DNA from: Scortum barcoo
Lineage: Eukaryota; Chordata; Actinopteri; Centrarchiformes; Terapontidae
Reading direction: 5' to 3'
NCBI GenBank assembly: GCA_023238725.1
Contig: CM041553.1
Span: 21,820,001 to 21,884,000 of the forward strand
DNA length: 64,000 nucleotides
Position numbers and translations under genes: made by a program. A model generated the notes under the pieces. It was not told where the DNA came from. It did not search any database and saw nothing but the letters and a program-made list of their open reading frames with translations. Below, in pieces: positions 33,292 through 45,600 of this stretch (position 1 is the stretch's first letter; every line of letters starts with the position of its first letter).

Positions 33292-33907
33292 TGTTAGTTA
33301 TTGGTGTGTGTTGAGGCTGATTTAATTTCTTCTTTAGCTCAAGCGTGAGTCACTGAATAAAGACGTAACCCTCTTCAGTCTGTGTTCAGGCTCCTGACGT
33401 TTCATACCACACAGGTCAGTTTAGCGAAACTGTGAAAGAAACAAACACAAGTTAGTTTAAGGCTCAGTTCCTCTGTATGCATATTCTTTACGTTGCACTA
33501 AAAAAATATATCTTTATATATAAAACATTCAGTTCCCAGTTTATCAGGTCCATCTAGCTAAAGCTGAGACAGTCTAGTATATTTCATTATAATATTCAGT
33601 TTCTGTTGAAACCGTTTTAGAGGTGTTGATTCGACTTAATTTTGGAGGATGTTGTTTGTGGTGACATTGAACTGAATTGTGTTATTCTTACATGTGTTTC
33701 TATTATCATTGTTAACAGTAATATACAATACATTAGAGAAAAAGTAAAAAATTATCATGACTGTAAACTGTATATAGAGTAACTAATAATATAATATTAA
33801 GTAACTATAACAGTGAAACACAACTGATGCATCAGTATTAAAAGAGAACTTACTCACTTTCAAAACTTTCTGTACAGTATGCTGATGATAAATTTGGTAT
33901 GTTTACA

Positions 33908-33963
33908 CAGCGGTATTTCTACTTTTACTAAAGGACAACATCTAAGTACTTCTTCCACCACTG
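33908..33963 (-). mobile_element. hAT-like MITE end fragment
   Basis: The end TAAGTACTTCTTCCACCACTG is the inverted form of the MITE terminus seen at 35366. Only about 55 bases are recognisable. The element lies in the inferred 5'UTR intron of the zinc-finger gene. Confidence 0.5.
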
Positions 33964-34499
33964 AGAGACTGATAGTTGAGCCTGTAGTAACTGGGGCCCT
34001 GTCAGGGGGGTTGGGGGGATTCGGGGGGGGCCTATTCAGGGATTACTGATGTTTATTATTTCAAAAGCAGCTGATGTTGGTGGGTGGGACAGTGTTTCTA
34101 GCTGAAAGAACTGTGAGGAGAAAACATTAATCTGTGATAGGATGTCTTTAAAACATAGACTGCATATAAAGATGGATGATGTGCCTTAAATTCCTCTCAC
34201 TGTACAAAACTAAAGCTAAAATATCCTTGCTGGTATGTCAAAAGTCTGTAAAGTTGTGACAGAAGGAGATCTTGTCCTGAGATCACGTCCACGATACATC
34301 CCCGCCTGACTCAATCAGTAATCGGTAATAATACACAGCTGAATGAAGTTAAAGTGAAAAAGTAACGTCTCCTCTCTGTGTTTCTACTCTACATTTGATA
34401 CCTTAAAGACATCTGCATGACACCTGCTTTTTAAAGCACAAAATAACTAATTAAACCCAGACTTTTCAGGACACTTCAGCAGACATCAGCGAGACAGCA

Positions 34500-35160
34500 G
34501 CTACGCACAATGACAGAAACCATCTTGGGGAAAAATTTACTTGATGTGCACTTTTATTATTTTAGTTTGTTTCCATGTCCCATTTTACGAACACGGAAGG
34601 GGGCGTGGTTTCTGTGCTGTGCTGCAGCCAGCCACCAGGGGGCGAGCCAGGTGTTTGTGCCGTGTAGCTGTCATGTTGTCCGTCTTCATGTTCAGTCTTT
34701 GAAAGCAGCAGCAGGCCTCTCAGCAGCGGTCACATTTAAACGAGCCGCTCACCGTGACAACGAGTGATTAGCAATAACCGAGGAGGAGGAAGAGGAGGAG
34801 ACGAAAACTCACCAAACCAAACTGGGTCACAAGTCACGTCGTGTGCAGGCAGACAGAGAGAGAGACAGACAGACGGACGGACAGCGGGGTAACAGCCGCC
34901 CCGGCCCGGTGTGAAAACAGCCGTCAGCCTCCGGAGACGCCGCTCGCTGCCGCCGCTTTACTCGGTGTCTGTCAGCGGCTCGACACTGTGCGAAAACACT
35001 GGACAGCAAAGCATGAAGTGAAAGATACACCCGCCATGCTGAGCGTCCTTCTTCCGGACACCACAACAGTCAGTCCCCCTCCCGGTCTGTTTCACCGCCG
35101 CGCCGCGCCGCGCAGCGCCCCCTGCTGCCTGGGAGACGCACCGCATCCAAAGCTCTGTCA
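34500..35160 (-). promoter_or_regulatory. CpG-rich region, probable promoter and 5'UTR exon of the gag/zinc-finger gene
   Basis: About 34690-35150 is CpG-rich in an AT-rich neighbourhood. On the minus strand a good donor, TTTG|GTGAGT, ends a possible non-coding exon at 34813. A good acceptor, TTTCACAG, starts an exon at 33429, 138 bases before the ATG at 33291. A spliced 5'UTR with a ~1.4 kb intron is therefore likely, but no transcript evidence is available. Open frames in this block (e.g. 34510-34767, 34841-35164) are not convincing as proteins. Confidence 0.45.
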
Positions 35161-35167
35161 GTGAGTG

Positions 35168-35330
35168 TGCAGTTAAAGTACCTTAATACAAATGTACTCC
35201 ATTACAAGTGAAAATAAATATGTATTAAGGGCGAAATGTACTCAAAGTATCCACTCTGCTGACACAAGTGCATCTGTTTGTGTCTTATTATCGCACAATT
35301 TACACTGGATTATTAATTGTTTGTATAAAT
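35168..35330 (+). mobile_element. hAT-like MITE internal fragment
   Basis: It contains GTACTCCATTACAAGTGAAA and the block CTTATTATCGCACAATTTACA..GGATTATTAATTG. A similar block is found inside the fuller copy at 35366-35938 (CTCTTATTGCACATATTACACTGGATTATTGATT). Both ends are missing. Confidence 0.5.
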
Positions 35331-35365
35331 TGATTACATTAACCGTTCACTAACTCTCAGACATG

Positions 35366-35938
35366 CAGTGGTGGAAGAAGTACTCTTAACTTTAGTAGAA
35401 GTGGAAAAGTAGAAATACCTCGGTGTAAAAATACTACATTAAAAGGAGTCATGGGCTGTTGGTGAATACTTTTGATTTTGCTTTTAAAAAATGTTTATCA
35501 TCAATGTTTGGTATCTTTTTTTCATCACAAGATCATTTGACCTGACCATTACATTTTTACTTTGGCATACTGTGCTGGAACAACTGACATCACTGCGTCT
35601 GTGTCCTCTTATTGCACATATTACACTGGATTATTGATTCATTAAGGTGTAAAGCGGTGTTTAAATATTGTAACTTGTCAAGGTGGTGCTGATTATGACT
35701 AATTTAAATAGCAAACATTGTATGTGCTTCTACTTAAAACTTCTTAGTTGACAAAGCAACAATTAACTAGAGCTATAAATAGTAAATAAATAAATGCAGT
35801 GAAATAATAATAAGTACAATATTTACCTCTGAAATGTCGTAAAAGTGTGCAGCTTCAATGGAAATACTCGAGTAAAGTACAGGCACCTCAGCATTTTTTG
35901 TACAGTATTTGAGTAAATGTACTTTGTTCCATTACTGG
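35366..35938 (+). mobile_element. hAT-like MITE, nearly full length
   Basis: The left end CAGTGGTGGAAGAAGTACTC and the right end GAGTAAATGTACTTTGTTCC-ATTACTGG are the known termini of a teleost MITE. The inside is AT-rich with the usual ACTCGAGTAAAGTACAGGCA-CCTCA tract. There is no coding capacity. Confidence 0.65.
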
Positions 35939-37779
35939 TTATATTAACTCATATTAAGCAGTGTCTATCACTTATCAAGTATTCATATATTTTAATAGTA
36001 ATAGCTATAATACAGTGTTAAAATACTCTTTCAGTTTCCATGTTTATCAGGATAATAAATAAATAAAAAAAATCCCAAAAGTAAAAGTACTTAGTAGTTA
36101 AACCTGAGGTAGATTTCAGTGGAGCTATTACATTGTTGGGGAGGTAAATTTACTGTGGAACAATGCACTGTATATTAAACTAATTATAGAAAAGTGACCG
36201 TGACTACATGAACAGGAAAAAGTGCTGAAAAGTAGCTGAAGTAGAACAAAGAATAATACTCAAGTAAAAAACATCAGGACCAGCTGATGATTATTTTCAT
36301 ATTTGATCTATCTGTTGATTATGTTTTTAATTAATCCATCGATCATTTAAGAAACTTATTCCTTCAAATTCCACTATAATGTTCAACAGATAAGCAGCAA
36401 AGTCTTTAATTTGAGAAGCTTTAAGCACAGTGTGAATTAACTAAAAGATTAACTGATTATTTTTACTGTAACTTTTTAATTGCATTGACTAATCCATCAG
36501 CTGACAACAACTTGGTGATATAAATGATCACCTTTCCCACACTAAGAATAAATTTCAAATCATTGAGGTTTCAGGAGGGTAAATCTCATTAACTGTAACA
36601 TGCCGCACTTGTGTACTGGTTATATCACAAGGTTTAAATGAGTAGAGTGAAAATGATGAAAAGTGATTACCGGTTATATCATCACATCACATTTAATTAC
36701 AACTGCACTGATGACTTGCATTAGTGTCAATGACTGCTGATTAGCGTGTCAGTTATTAGAGGTCGAAGCCACACACAAAATATTTACCTGGATTTGGTGT
36801 TGAAACAAAAAAGGTCTGCGTCTGAAAATATAAAACACATATCATTCATCATTCATTCATTTTGGGCATATGAAAAAAAAAGAAACAATGAATAGAGAGA
36901 AATACTTTACAACTAATACTTTCATTTAATCTAACACTTTTTATGAAAAATTACTTAAGAGGTGATTAAAATCGACCAATCAATTAATTGACCAGTCAAT
37001 TCAGCAGTACGTCTGTAAACTGTTGGGTTTAATTTATTCAAAACATCATATTCTATTAGCTCTCAGTATGTTTTTGTTTACAAAAATCTTAATTGGTAAA
37101 ATAATTAACAACTAAAGCTGTTGAAAAGTAAAAGTAGCATAAAAATAACAACTTTAACTTCAGTAACTCTTTTCACTTTTGTATTTATCCGATGAATTTA
37201 TGTGCTTCTTGTGTTTCCTTTTCACTGCTGGACAACTTAACCCTGACTAAGTCACTGTGGACACTTTAAGCAGCACAAACAAAAGTCCATGGATGGATAA
37301 AACCAAATCTCTCTGCTGAATATAACTGGGGATGGATGAAAATACATTTTTTGGGTGACGCAACTTTTCATTTAATAACATATGGCAGTTTGCAAAGCAT
37401 GCACCAGAACGATAGTGAACGCACTTTGCCTCTGCTGAACGATCTCTTACATAATTGTTTAATAATTCAACTGCCTGCTGGCATCAGTTTCCTCGAATGC
37501 TCAACTTTATTCAGGGAAAAGTATCACACAACGAAAGACTGATAGATAATCACTGATGGACAACAACTGATAATGCTCAGGTCCCTCCTGTGTTTTACTA
37601 CTTGAACTAAAAACACAAACAACGCTCGCAGGCCTGGTTGAGAGAGTTCAGTGAGACAGTTTGGATTCAGGGTCACTGAGGCGAAATGTTAAGGCACATC
37701 TTTAATTCAGTTAATAGCATGCAGGCAATGATCCAAAGAGACGTGTTCACTGTCCCATTACTAAAAACAGACCACAAAG

Positions 37780-39337
37780 ACACACTGTTAAACAATGACC
37801 ATTTATTCACACACTGTATGGGACTCAAAACAAGCGTGACAGAGTGAGGGAGGCTGCTGGCTGGCTGGGAGGGAGGAGAGTCTTTAAATTATACATGAGC
37901 AAAAAACGTACAGATGATTTTTGTTTTCACTTGGAGAGAGGTACAAAGTACATGTGTGTAAGCCTGACCGCTGGGGTGGAGGTCAGGAAACACACAGTGG
38001 GGCCTTATGATTCAAAGTTCAATCACACTTACTTTAAACTAGAATGATTCCCTAAAATATCCTGTAATCTTGTTCCACACTCATTCACTGCAGCTCACTT
38101 TCTGTGATCCTTGTTCTGTCTTCTCCTTTTCCCTCTCTCGGGTCAGCGTAGGTGAGGACTCCTTCCAGTGCTGTTTCACTATTTGCTCTGAATTACACGA
38201 ACGTGGCCGAACTACATACAACAGCGCACAAGTAAAAAGAGTTTCCCTGTACAAAATCCATCTTAAAAATACAAACGCACATACAATGGCACTCTTCGCT
38301 TAGCAGTGAACAACAGAGACGGATGAACAAGCTTCTAAATTGAGCATAGACCCATTTAAACACACTCAACACACGCACACTCAAATTTGTAAAAAATTAA
38401 ATTTCAACAGAATTAAGATGAAATGTGTGGGGTTTGGCTCAGTGCAAGCATTATGGCTTGGGAGGCTGCGGTATAAGGAGCGCTGACAACAGGCAGTAGA
38501 CGGTAAAAAAACATGGTTTATATATTCCATCCCAAACCCGGGCATCACATATCGCTCTTAGAAACCGCGCAACACTCTCACTGAGAATGCCGCCCACGCT
38601 CGCCCTCTGTCCTTTATCGAGTTCAAAAAGTGTGATTATTGATTGGTATTTTTTTCTTTCCCTCTGTGGTGGTATTTTAAAGCTGACGGCTCTGTGTTTG
38701 TGTACATGAACCACTCTGTCAACAAACGCTGCTCCCTTCTGTGCCATCTTTTAATAATTCTCTGCAACCTTGAAGTTCCTTTCTCCCAGTGGGAGATGCT
38801 GAAATGGCGCATCAGCGAGTGCATGTGTGTGCATTTGTGCACTAATGTGTAAATACAGAAAACGGAGAAGCGTTGTGCAGAAACTCGAGGTCGAGTCCTC
38901 TCCTCGACATTTACACAAACAGACTCATGTAGTCATCGCTCTTAGCTCTCATTGAAGAGTCTCTGGAATAGGCATGAATGTCTGGTGGTATGCACTGGTG
39001 TGAATTTGTGTGGGTGTGAGTGTGTGTGCAGAAACGAGTAACTGTGTGTGTAAGCACAGTGACACAGAGGCGTAAAAGAGAAGGAGAGCAACACACACAC
39101 TCGTCTACACAGTGAGGATCTTTGTGAACGAGGGGAGAAGGCGAGTGAGAAGTGTAGGTTCAGTTCTTTGGGGCATGAAGGGCTGTTTTGTTACCAGTCC
39201 GTCCCACGTCTCCTCATCTCGTCGCCCCCCTCTCCTCCAAAGCCGCCGGCTCTGTCTCCTTTAATCCAAACACACATCCTCTCCTTCATTTTGTGTACGT
39301 GTGTGTGTATCGTTTTGTGCAGATTTTGTCTCTAGAG
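37780..39337 (-). other. Probable sdk1 3'UTR
   Basis: On the minus strand, about 1.5 kb past the sdk1 stop codon, an AATAAA hexamer lies at 37802-37807. No other gene lies between. The stretch has CA/TG-rich tracts (e.g. 38994-39055) and no coding signature. The 3'UTR extent is inferred from this single signal. Confidence 0.4.
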
Positions 39338-39644
39338 TCAAACGAATGAGGAGAACCCCGTCACAGGGGTGCGTGACCCCGGCGGGTTGGTGTTGGGGTT
39401 CATGTGCGTGTGTGCCGGCTGCCCTGTGGGTGTGTATGCGCCGCCTGTGCTGTGCTGGGTGACCACGGTCTGGTAGTAGGGCTCCGTGTCCGCGGTGGCG
39501 CACTCCTCGTAGGCAAAAGGAGTGCTGATCCCTTTAAGGCCTTTGGGCTGCCGCTTCCAGGAGTTGTAGTAGGTAGGGTCGCTCATGTAGTGGTTGACGA
39601 AGGAGTGCTTGGGCTGCTCGTCCTCGTAGTCGCTGTCTGTTAAC
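39338..39644 (-). other. sdk1: sdk1 terminal exon with PDZ-binding C terminus
   Basis: The exon opens with LTDSDYEDEQPKHSFVNHY and ends GSRTPVTGFSSFV-stop (stop codon 39338-39340). The final GFSSFV is conserved in sidekicks from fish to mammals and recruits MAGI-type PDZ scaffolds to synapses. The segment between is rich in Thr/Pro/Asn and less conserved. Confidence 0.93.
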
Positions 39645-42600
39645 TAAACACACAGCAGGAGTTAAATTGTAGCAATTTATCAAAGAGAGACACAGATACA
39701 TAACATGGAGAGGGAAGTTTAGTGCTGACATGAAGGTCTGAAGCATCTGTGGCTGACCATTCAGTTTTTCTACTTGACTGAAAAGACAGACTGGAAATGG
39801 GGGGAAGGTTGGAATTGAACTGACGAAGCTGAGATGTCATGGTATATTTCTTGAATGGTGCTTCTAAGCCCTTATCAGCAGCCCTTTGGCCAATTCAACA
39901 CATTGAATCGGCTATAGAGGCAGAAGATTAGAGGGAGCTAGTAGCCATTTAGTGTAGCTGCTCTTTATTTTTAACCATCACCTTTTCTTTTCTCTCTTTC
40001 CTCCTGTCCACAAGCAAGACCACAGACTGACAACACAGGTTCAGTCCAAGGAACTGTACTTTCTATCAAACATTCAACTTTCATAGTGGCATGAAAATGG
40101 CTGGTTTGACTTCCTGTATTTTGTGATTTATTTTTTAGCAAAAAGCTGCCTGGTGGCTTTAGGATTAGATGCCCCCCAGAGGTGGCATTACAAGTCCATT
40201 AAACAGAAAGGAGTGGAGGACACAAGTGAATGGGAAAAAAATCACACATTAAACCAAGTAAAATCCACAAAAACACAAGTTGGTCTGTCTGTGATTGTTT
40301 GTTGACTGCTGATGCTAACATTTATGATTTGTGTGTATGTTTTTGGGGCTCTCTGCCTTTATTAAATGAGAGAAATGACAGAAAATTAGGGTGTGGGATG
40401 AGATGCAATAAAGGTCTCTGGCGGACTTGAACCGCAGATACTGAGATTACATGGTCAGTGTTTTTAGGCTACAAGGACGCCCTGTTTGTGGTGAGCTTAT
40501 GATAGCAGATATTACAACAGTACTTACACACTTGCTATTGTCACAGTTACACGTTAAATACTTAACTACCAGAATGCTCAATAATGCCAGCAGTGTGAGC
40601 AGCAGCCGACAAAATCATGTGGAGAGCTAAGTCCTTCGTATCAAATCCAAAACACCCTCTCCTTAAAGATTTTGACATCCATGTGATACAGTTTTCCAAA
40701 AATTTGTATCACTTTAGTTTCATGTAGTCAAGAAGTACTGTTAAATATAATACACTACAAACTGCCTCTTGGTTCCTCGCACAGCTTAGCATTTTATTTT
40801 TCTTATCTTTTTTCTTTGTGTTGCAGCTTTTGTTGCTTATATCATACACCCTTTGTTTTATTCTGAATTATGCGCGTAGTACAGCACTTTTAATGTCTTC
40901 TATTTTCTCTGTGGGTTTTTATTGTGTTTACGTTCCATGTTTTATGTTTGTGTTTTTTTCTGCTGCTCTGCTGTAAAAATAATTTCCTCTTGCGTGACAA
41001 TAAAGAACTGAACTAAACAGGTTTCTTTCCTATCAGGCCAACAAAGCCTTTGAATTTGAGAGACAGAGAAAAATAGAGAGAGGGAGAGGGAGAGACGACA
41101 GAGAGAGAGATACCTCTGACTCAGAGACCTCAGTGGGTTTTTCTGTCAGTGTGGTGCTCTCGGTGAGCACGGCTCCGTTGTAGTTGTTACAGATGTCCTC
41201 GTCAGAGTAGTGAAGACCACCTGGACTCGGCCTGGGAGGAGACCTGCACACACACACACACGCATTAACAATAAATCAATGGATGCAACATCTAAAAAAT
41301 CCAATAACAAATCCCAGAAGGTGTGTGTGAATGAGTGAGAGCACACCTGGTCCCGTTCTTTTTCAGGAAGGAGTTCTTAGTGTTGAGCGTTCTGCTGTTG
41401 AGCTCCAGGGAGGTGAAACCTCCGTTGTCCAGCGTTACCGACTCCTCCGCCGTGGACATGTTTTTCCCTGGAGGAAAAGAAAAGGAATCGGTTAGTAAAG
41501 GTTCAGTTAAAAATGAAAATTCAAAGCTGTTTAGTCACTGGTATGGCGCTGACAATGTTTTTCAGAGATTGTTCCTCCGTTCTCTGTGCACTGACTTTAT
41601 GTCCTGTTCTATTCATTGTGTATTCAGCGCCCTCTCAGACCTGACAATAAGAAGCAAATTAAACTAGGAAGCATAATTTGGCACTCAGGCAATAACCACA
41701 TAGAAAAACTTTGTAATTTATCCACCTATAACCATAAAAAAATGGAGCAATAAAGGAAACAATGTCAAAAATGTCATTTGCTGGCACACACTGACTCCTG
41801 TTCATTCTTCCCTCTGGTTTATGTTTCTGTCCTGCCATCCTCCTCGAGCACCTCCCTCACTTTGTTTGATTGCTTCACTATCCAGAAGTTGTGCCAAGTT
41901 TCTGTGGCAACTCAGATTAACAGCTGTCCTGATGTAACCTGCACTTGTCAGGCCAAACTTTGTATTACAGATGTTGGCAGACACACGCGTGCACACAAAG
42001 TGACTGTAAAAGCGCTGCTGTGCCCACAACATCACAACATCACAGGAAGCCTGAGAGGAGAAGGAACTCGAATGAAAACAGGAAGAAAACCCTCAACGTG
42101 AAAAACTTAAGAAGAGTAACTGGGCAACACATCAGACTAACTAAGGTTTTTTTTTGTCTCATACTGAGGAGGGAATTGGTCCTTCAGTCGATGTTAGTGA
42201 GCATCCTTAAGTAAAACTCCTCCAGCTCCAGGCCTCTGAGCTCTCTGGCTGATCTGTGGACGTAGTGTGTGCTAAAATATTGTGGAGCATTCCAGATTTT
42301 CAAAACTGGGACTTGATCAATGGAGGAGTGAATCTGATCTCAGCAGGACTTCAGTTAAAATTCCAGAAATCTGAACTGTTTCGTGGTATAAGTAGAAGAA
42401 GTTTTGCAAATTAAACCCAAGTATGTCTCAAACTGAGTCTATTCTAACAACATGTTACAGCCTTTAGGCAGTCACCCTCGTTCCAGTTAAATTACATTAC
42501 TTTGCTTTGATTAGATTAATATAAAAACTTGGCTTAATTAAAAAGCTTATTTTCAGCCTGAATCTAAATCCATATCCAAAAACCTTAAGAATTTACAGTG

Positions 42601-45600
42601 GGGCTTCTGGGAGAGAAGTTTTACTGAGATGCTTCAGGGTGCAGTTTGCACTGAAGGATCAGGGCTGACCTTGTTTTCCTCTCTCATACGGCCTCACAGG
42701 TGGCAGAGTGGTCCTACAGGAACAAGACTGCTAGCGGCAGTTTTACTTTACAAACAGCACAGGTGAACTGATGCATGTCTCAACTTTTAGCGGAGCGCAC
42801 TGTAATAAATCAGTGGAGGGTACGTGTGGCGAGTCTGCTGACAGTGAAAGGAACAATGTGACTGAGCCAACAAACAATTATCTTTTTTGGATCTCTGGGT
42901 TGCCACACAGCTGAATGAAAGTCACCGCTGGGCCAAACTAAAAATAGCATTACATTAGCGAACGAACGGCGGAGCCACAGACCTGTGCCGCACGCCTTGT
43001 ACTTGGTGCTGTGTCCATGCAGCAGCAGCGTGAAGACCAGGACCAGGATGAGGATGAGTCCCACCAGAGCCATGACCAGTAGGAACCACCACTCCTCATA
43101 GAACGGACGCTCCGACAGAGCTGCAGACGGGAGGAAGATCGGACAGGAGGGAGAGGAGGGAGGAGAGGGACAAAGGTGAGGGACATATCAAGTTTTCTTT
43201 TGCTTCAGCCCAGATCAATTGCTGTGTCTGTAAATGATCATTTTAGAGGACTGACTCTTTGACACTGTGCTGTCCTACCATCATAAAACTCATCCTGCTG
43301 AAAGTGTCTCTTTCCTTACATCAGTTTATTTGGTAAAAGAGATGATGTTAACTAAATGGGTTTAAGACTTTTCATTCATTATTTAATTTATCAATAAATA
43401 TCTGAATTTGGCATCTTGCTGATCCTCTGTACAACAAGAACAGTTGTAGTTACATAAGTCTGCCCCTAGATGGCAGCAGACACACACAAGCACATTAACG
43501 ATCAGACACTCCCTCCAGTGTTTCTAACTGACTAGAAATTCAGTCAAAACCCATCTGGATCACCCTGGGTTTGTTCATTAGCCTGATGTCAGCCTGGTTT
43601 ATGTGTGTGTGTCTGTGTGTGTGTATGTTTTTACCAGCGAGAGCAGCAGAGGGTGTACTTGGCTGTCCGTAACCATAGCGATTAACAGCAATGACTCTGA
43701 ACTCGTAGCTGATCCCCGACCTCAGGCGCTCCAGCGGCACTGAGACAGACCTGCTGCTGGGAGGGAGGAGCCTGATGAAGGAATCCCACACTCCTTCATC
43801 TGCAGAAAGAGAAAGAGAGACAAAGAGGGAGAGAGAGGGGGGAGGCAGAGAGGAGGAGAGAGAGAGAGAGGTCGTGACACAGTTTGATGAACGCACAGAC
43901 AAAGACAAGAGAGAGGCTGCCTCATCTGAGAATTATTCCCTTTGAAATGTCAGAATGTGATTAAAGAAAATTATGAATTATCAAATTACATTTAAGATGA
44001 TAATAATGATGACGATGATGATCACTGTTATTACTCTTAATAAAATGGGTATTACCATTATTATCAGAAGCAGAATAACACTAGAGCCTACAATCTGTCC
44101 TGCAGAGCGTTCAAGCAGCCGCAGACGTTCCCTCTCTGTGTTACACTTCTGCTAATCTTTATTAGAAAATTGCTGCTGACTTGATTTGCACAGCAGGTAA
44201 TAAATCTGGTGAAAACTGCACTCAGTGAGGTTTAGTGCAGACTAGTGCTTAACCTCCCTCTTCATTAATGAGAAGTATCAAGGCACATGATGTAAAGGTG
44301 CACGTCAGGAAAGTTCAAGGTTGACCTGTTTGCTGGAGCTCACCTGAGGGGCGAGCCTCAATAACGTATCCGGTGACAGGCGCTGCACCGCTTTCTCCCT
44401 CTGACCAGTGGATAGTGAGTTCAGAGGACGTCTTGGTGATGGACATTTCCATTGGTGACCCCGGGGAGCCTGTTGTTTCAGACAGGGACATGCACAAACT
44501 CATTTTAATTATTAACACTCTGTGTCTCTAAATGAAATTTGAGTCCTGAACTGAAACAATTAGTTAATTAATTGATTAGCTGAAGGCAAGAACATTTATC
44601 AATGACTATTTTGACAATCAATATATTGATGCAGTCATTTTTAAAGGAAAAATACCTAATAATTAGTAGTTATAGCTTCTCAGATCTCGGTATGTGAAGC
44701 ATTTTTTATCCTTACAAACTGAATATCTTGATGGGCTCTTTGTTTAGTTATATGGTTAATGGAGAATTTATTTGCTAAATAATCTATATTATTTTTGATA
44801 TTTTGAAAACAATCCTCAGTTGCTGTCCTTGTTGAGTCCCTTGCAATGGTAGAGGCATCAACACACATACCCAGTTACAGCCATGCCTACCTTGCACAGG
44901 CTGAGCAGTGATGTTCGCATGTATGGGCGGTCCATAGCTGACCGTGAGAGCCTGAAGACTGAACATGTATGCCACCCCTTTGATTAGGTCGCGAACCTTC
45001 AGCCATCGCTGCCAGCTGCCCCTCACATCCACTGTCACCACTTTGCTCACTCCTGCTCTCACACAGACAATTTAAAAGAAATGTTAGCGTCTTCCTCTGT
45101 ATTTGTGTGTGTGTGTGAGTGTGTGTGTGTATAAAGCCTGGTTGCGTACCTTGTACAGGAGCAACAGGCTGATAGATGACCCTGTAGCCCTCCAGCTGTC
45201 CATTAGGAGTGAGAGGGGCTCCCCAGGACACATTGACACTTCCTCCTGTCACCTCGGAGAAGGACAGGTAGCTGGGCTGGCTGGGAGCTGGAGGGTGACA
45301 AATGAAATAAGATGAATAAAGAAAACGGACAACGACTACAACATGATGCTTTTGAGGCTTGTTAATTTGGGTTTTGGGAACCAAACTCCCTACCGGACTG
45401 CAGGGTGCGGGCCCCGCGGGGGTCACTGGGTGGGCCGTCTCCAGCCGTGTTGAAGGCAGTCAGAGTAACCAGGTAAGGTGTGTAGCTGGTCAGGTTGGTG
45501 AGGTGCACACGGGTATCCGGGACAAAAATCACCTTTACCTTCTCAGTCTGGTTCTGCTTATCCCTCTCCCAGTAGTGTATCTGCAGCAGGAGAACTCTGT

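Larger units (their letters stand above)
33292..39337. other. Interval between the zinc-finger start codon and the sdk1 stop codon
   Basis: From left to right it holds the probable 5'UTR, intron and CpG promoter of the zinc-finger gene (to about 35160), a MITE cluster (33908-35938, with a further fragment near 36170-36260), AT-rich DNA without recognisable content (36.3-37.7 kb), and the probable sdk1 3'UTR (about 37.8-39.34 kb). No additional gene is recognisable. Confidence 0.55.

Noticed and set aside
40421..40492. tRNA gene on the minus strand
   Set aside because: A B-box-like motif is present, but the anticodon stem cannot be formed and a SINE body follows; called a SINE fragment instead.
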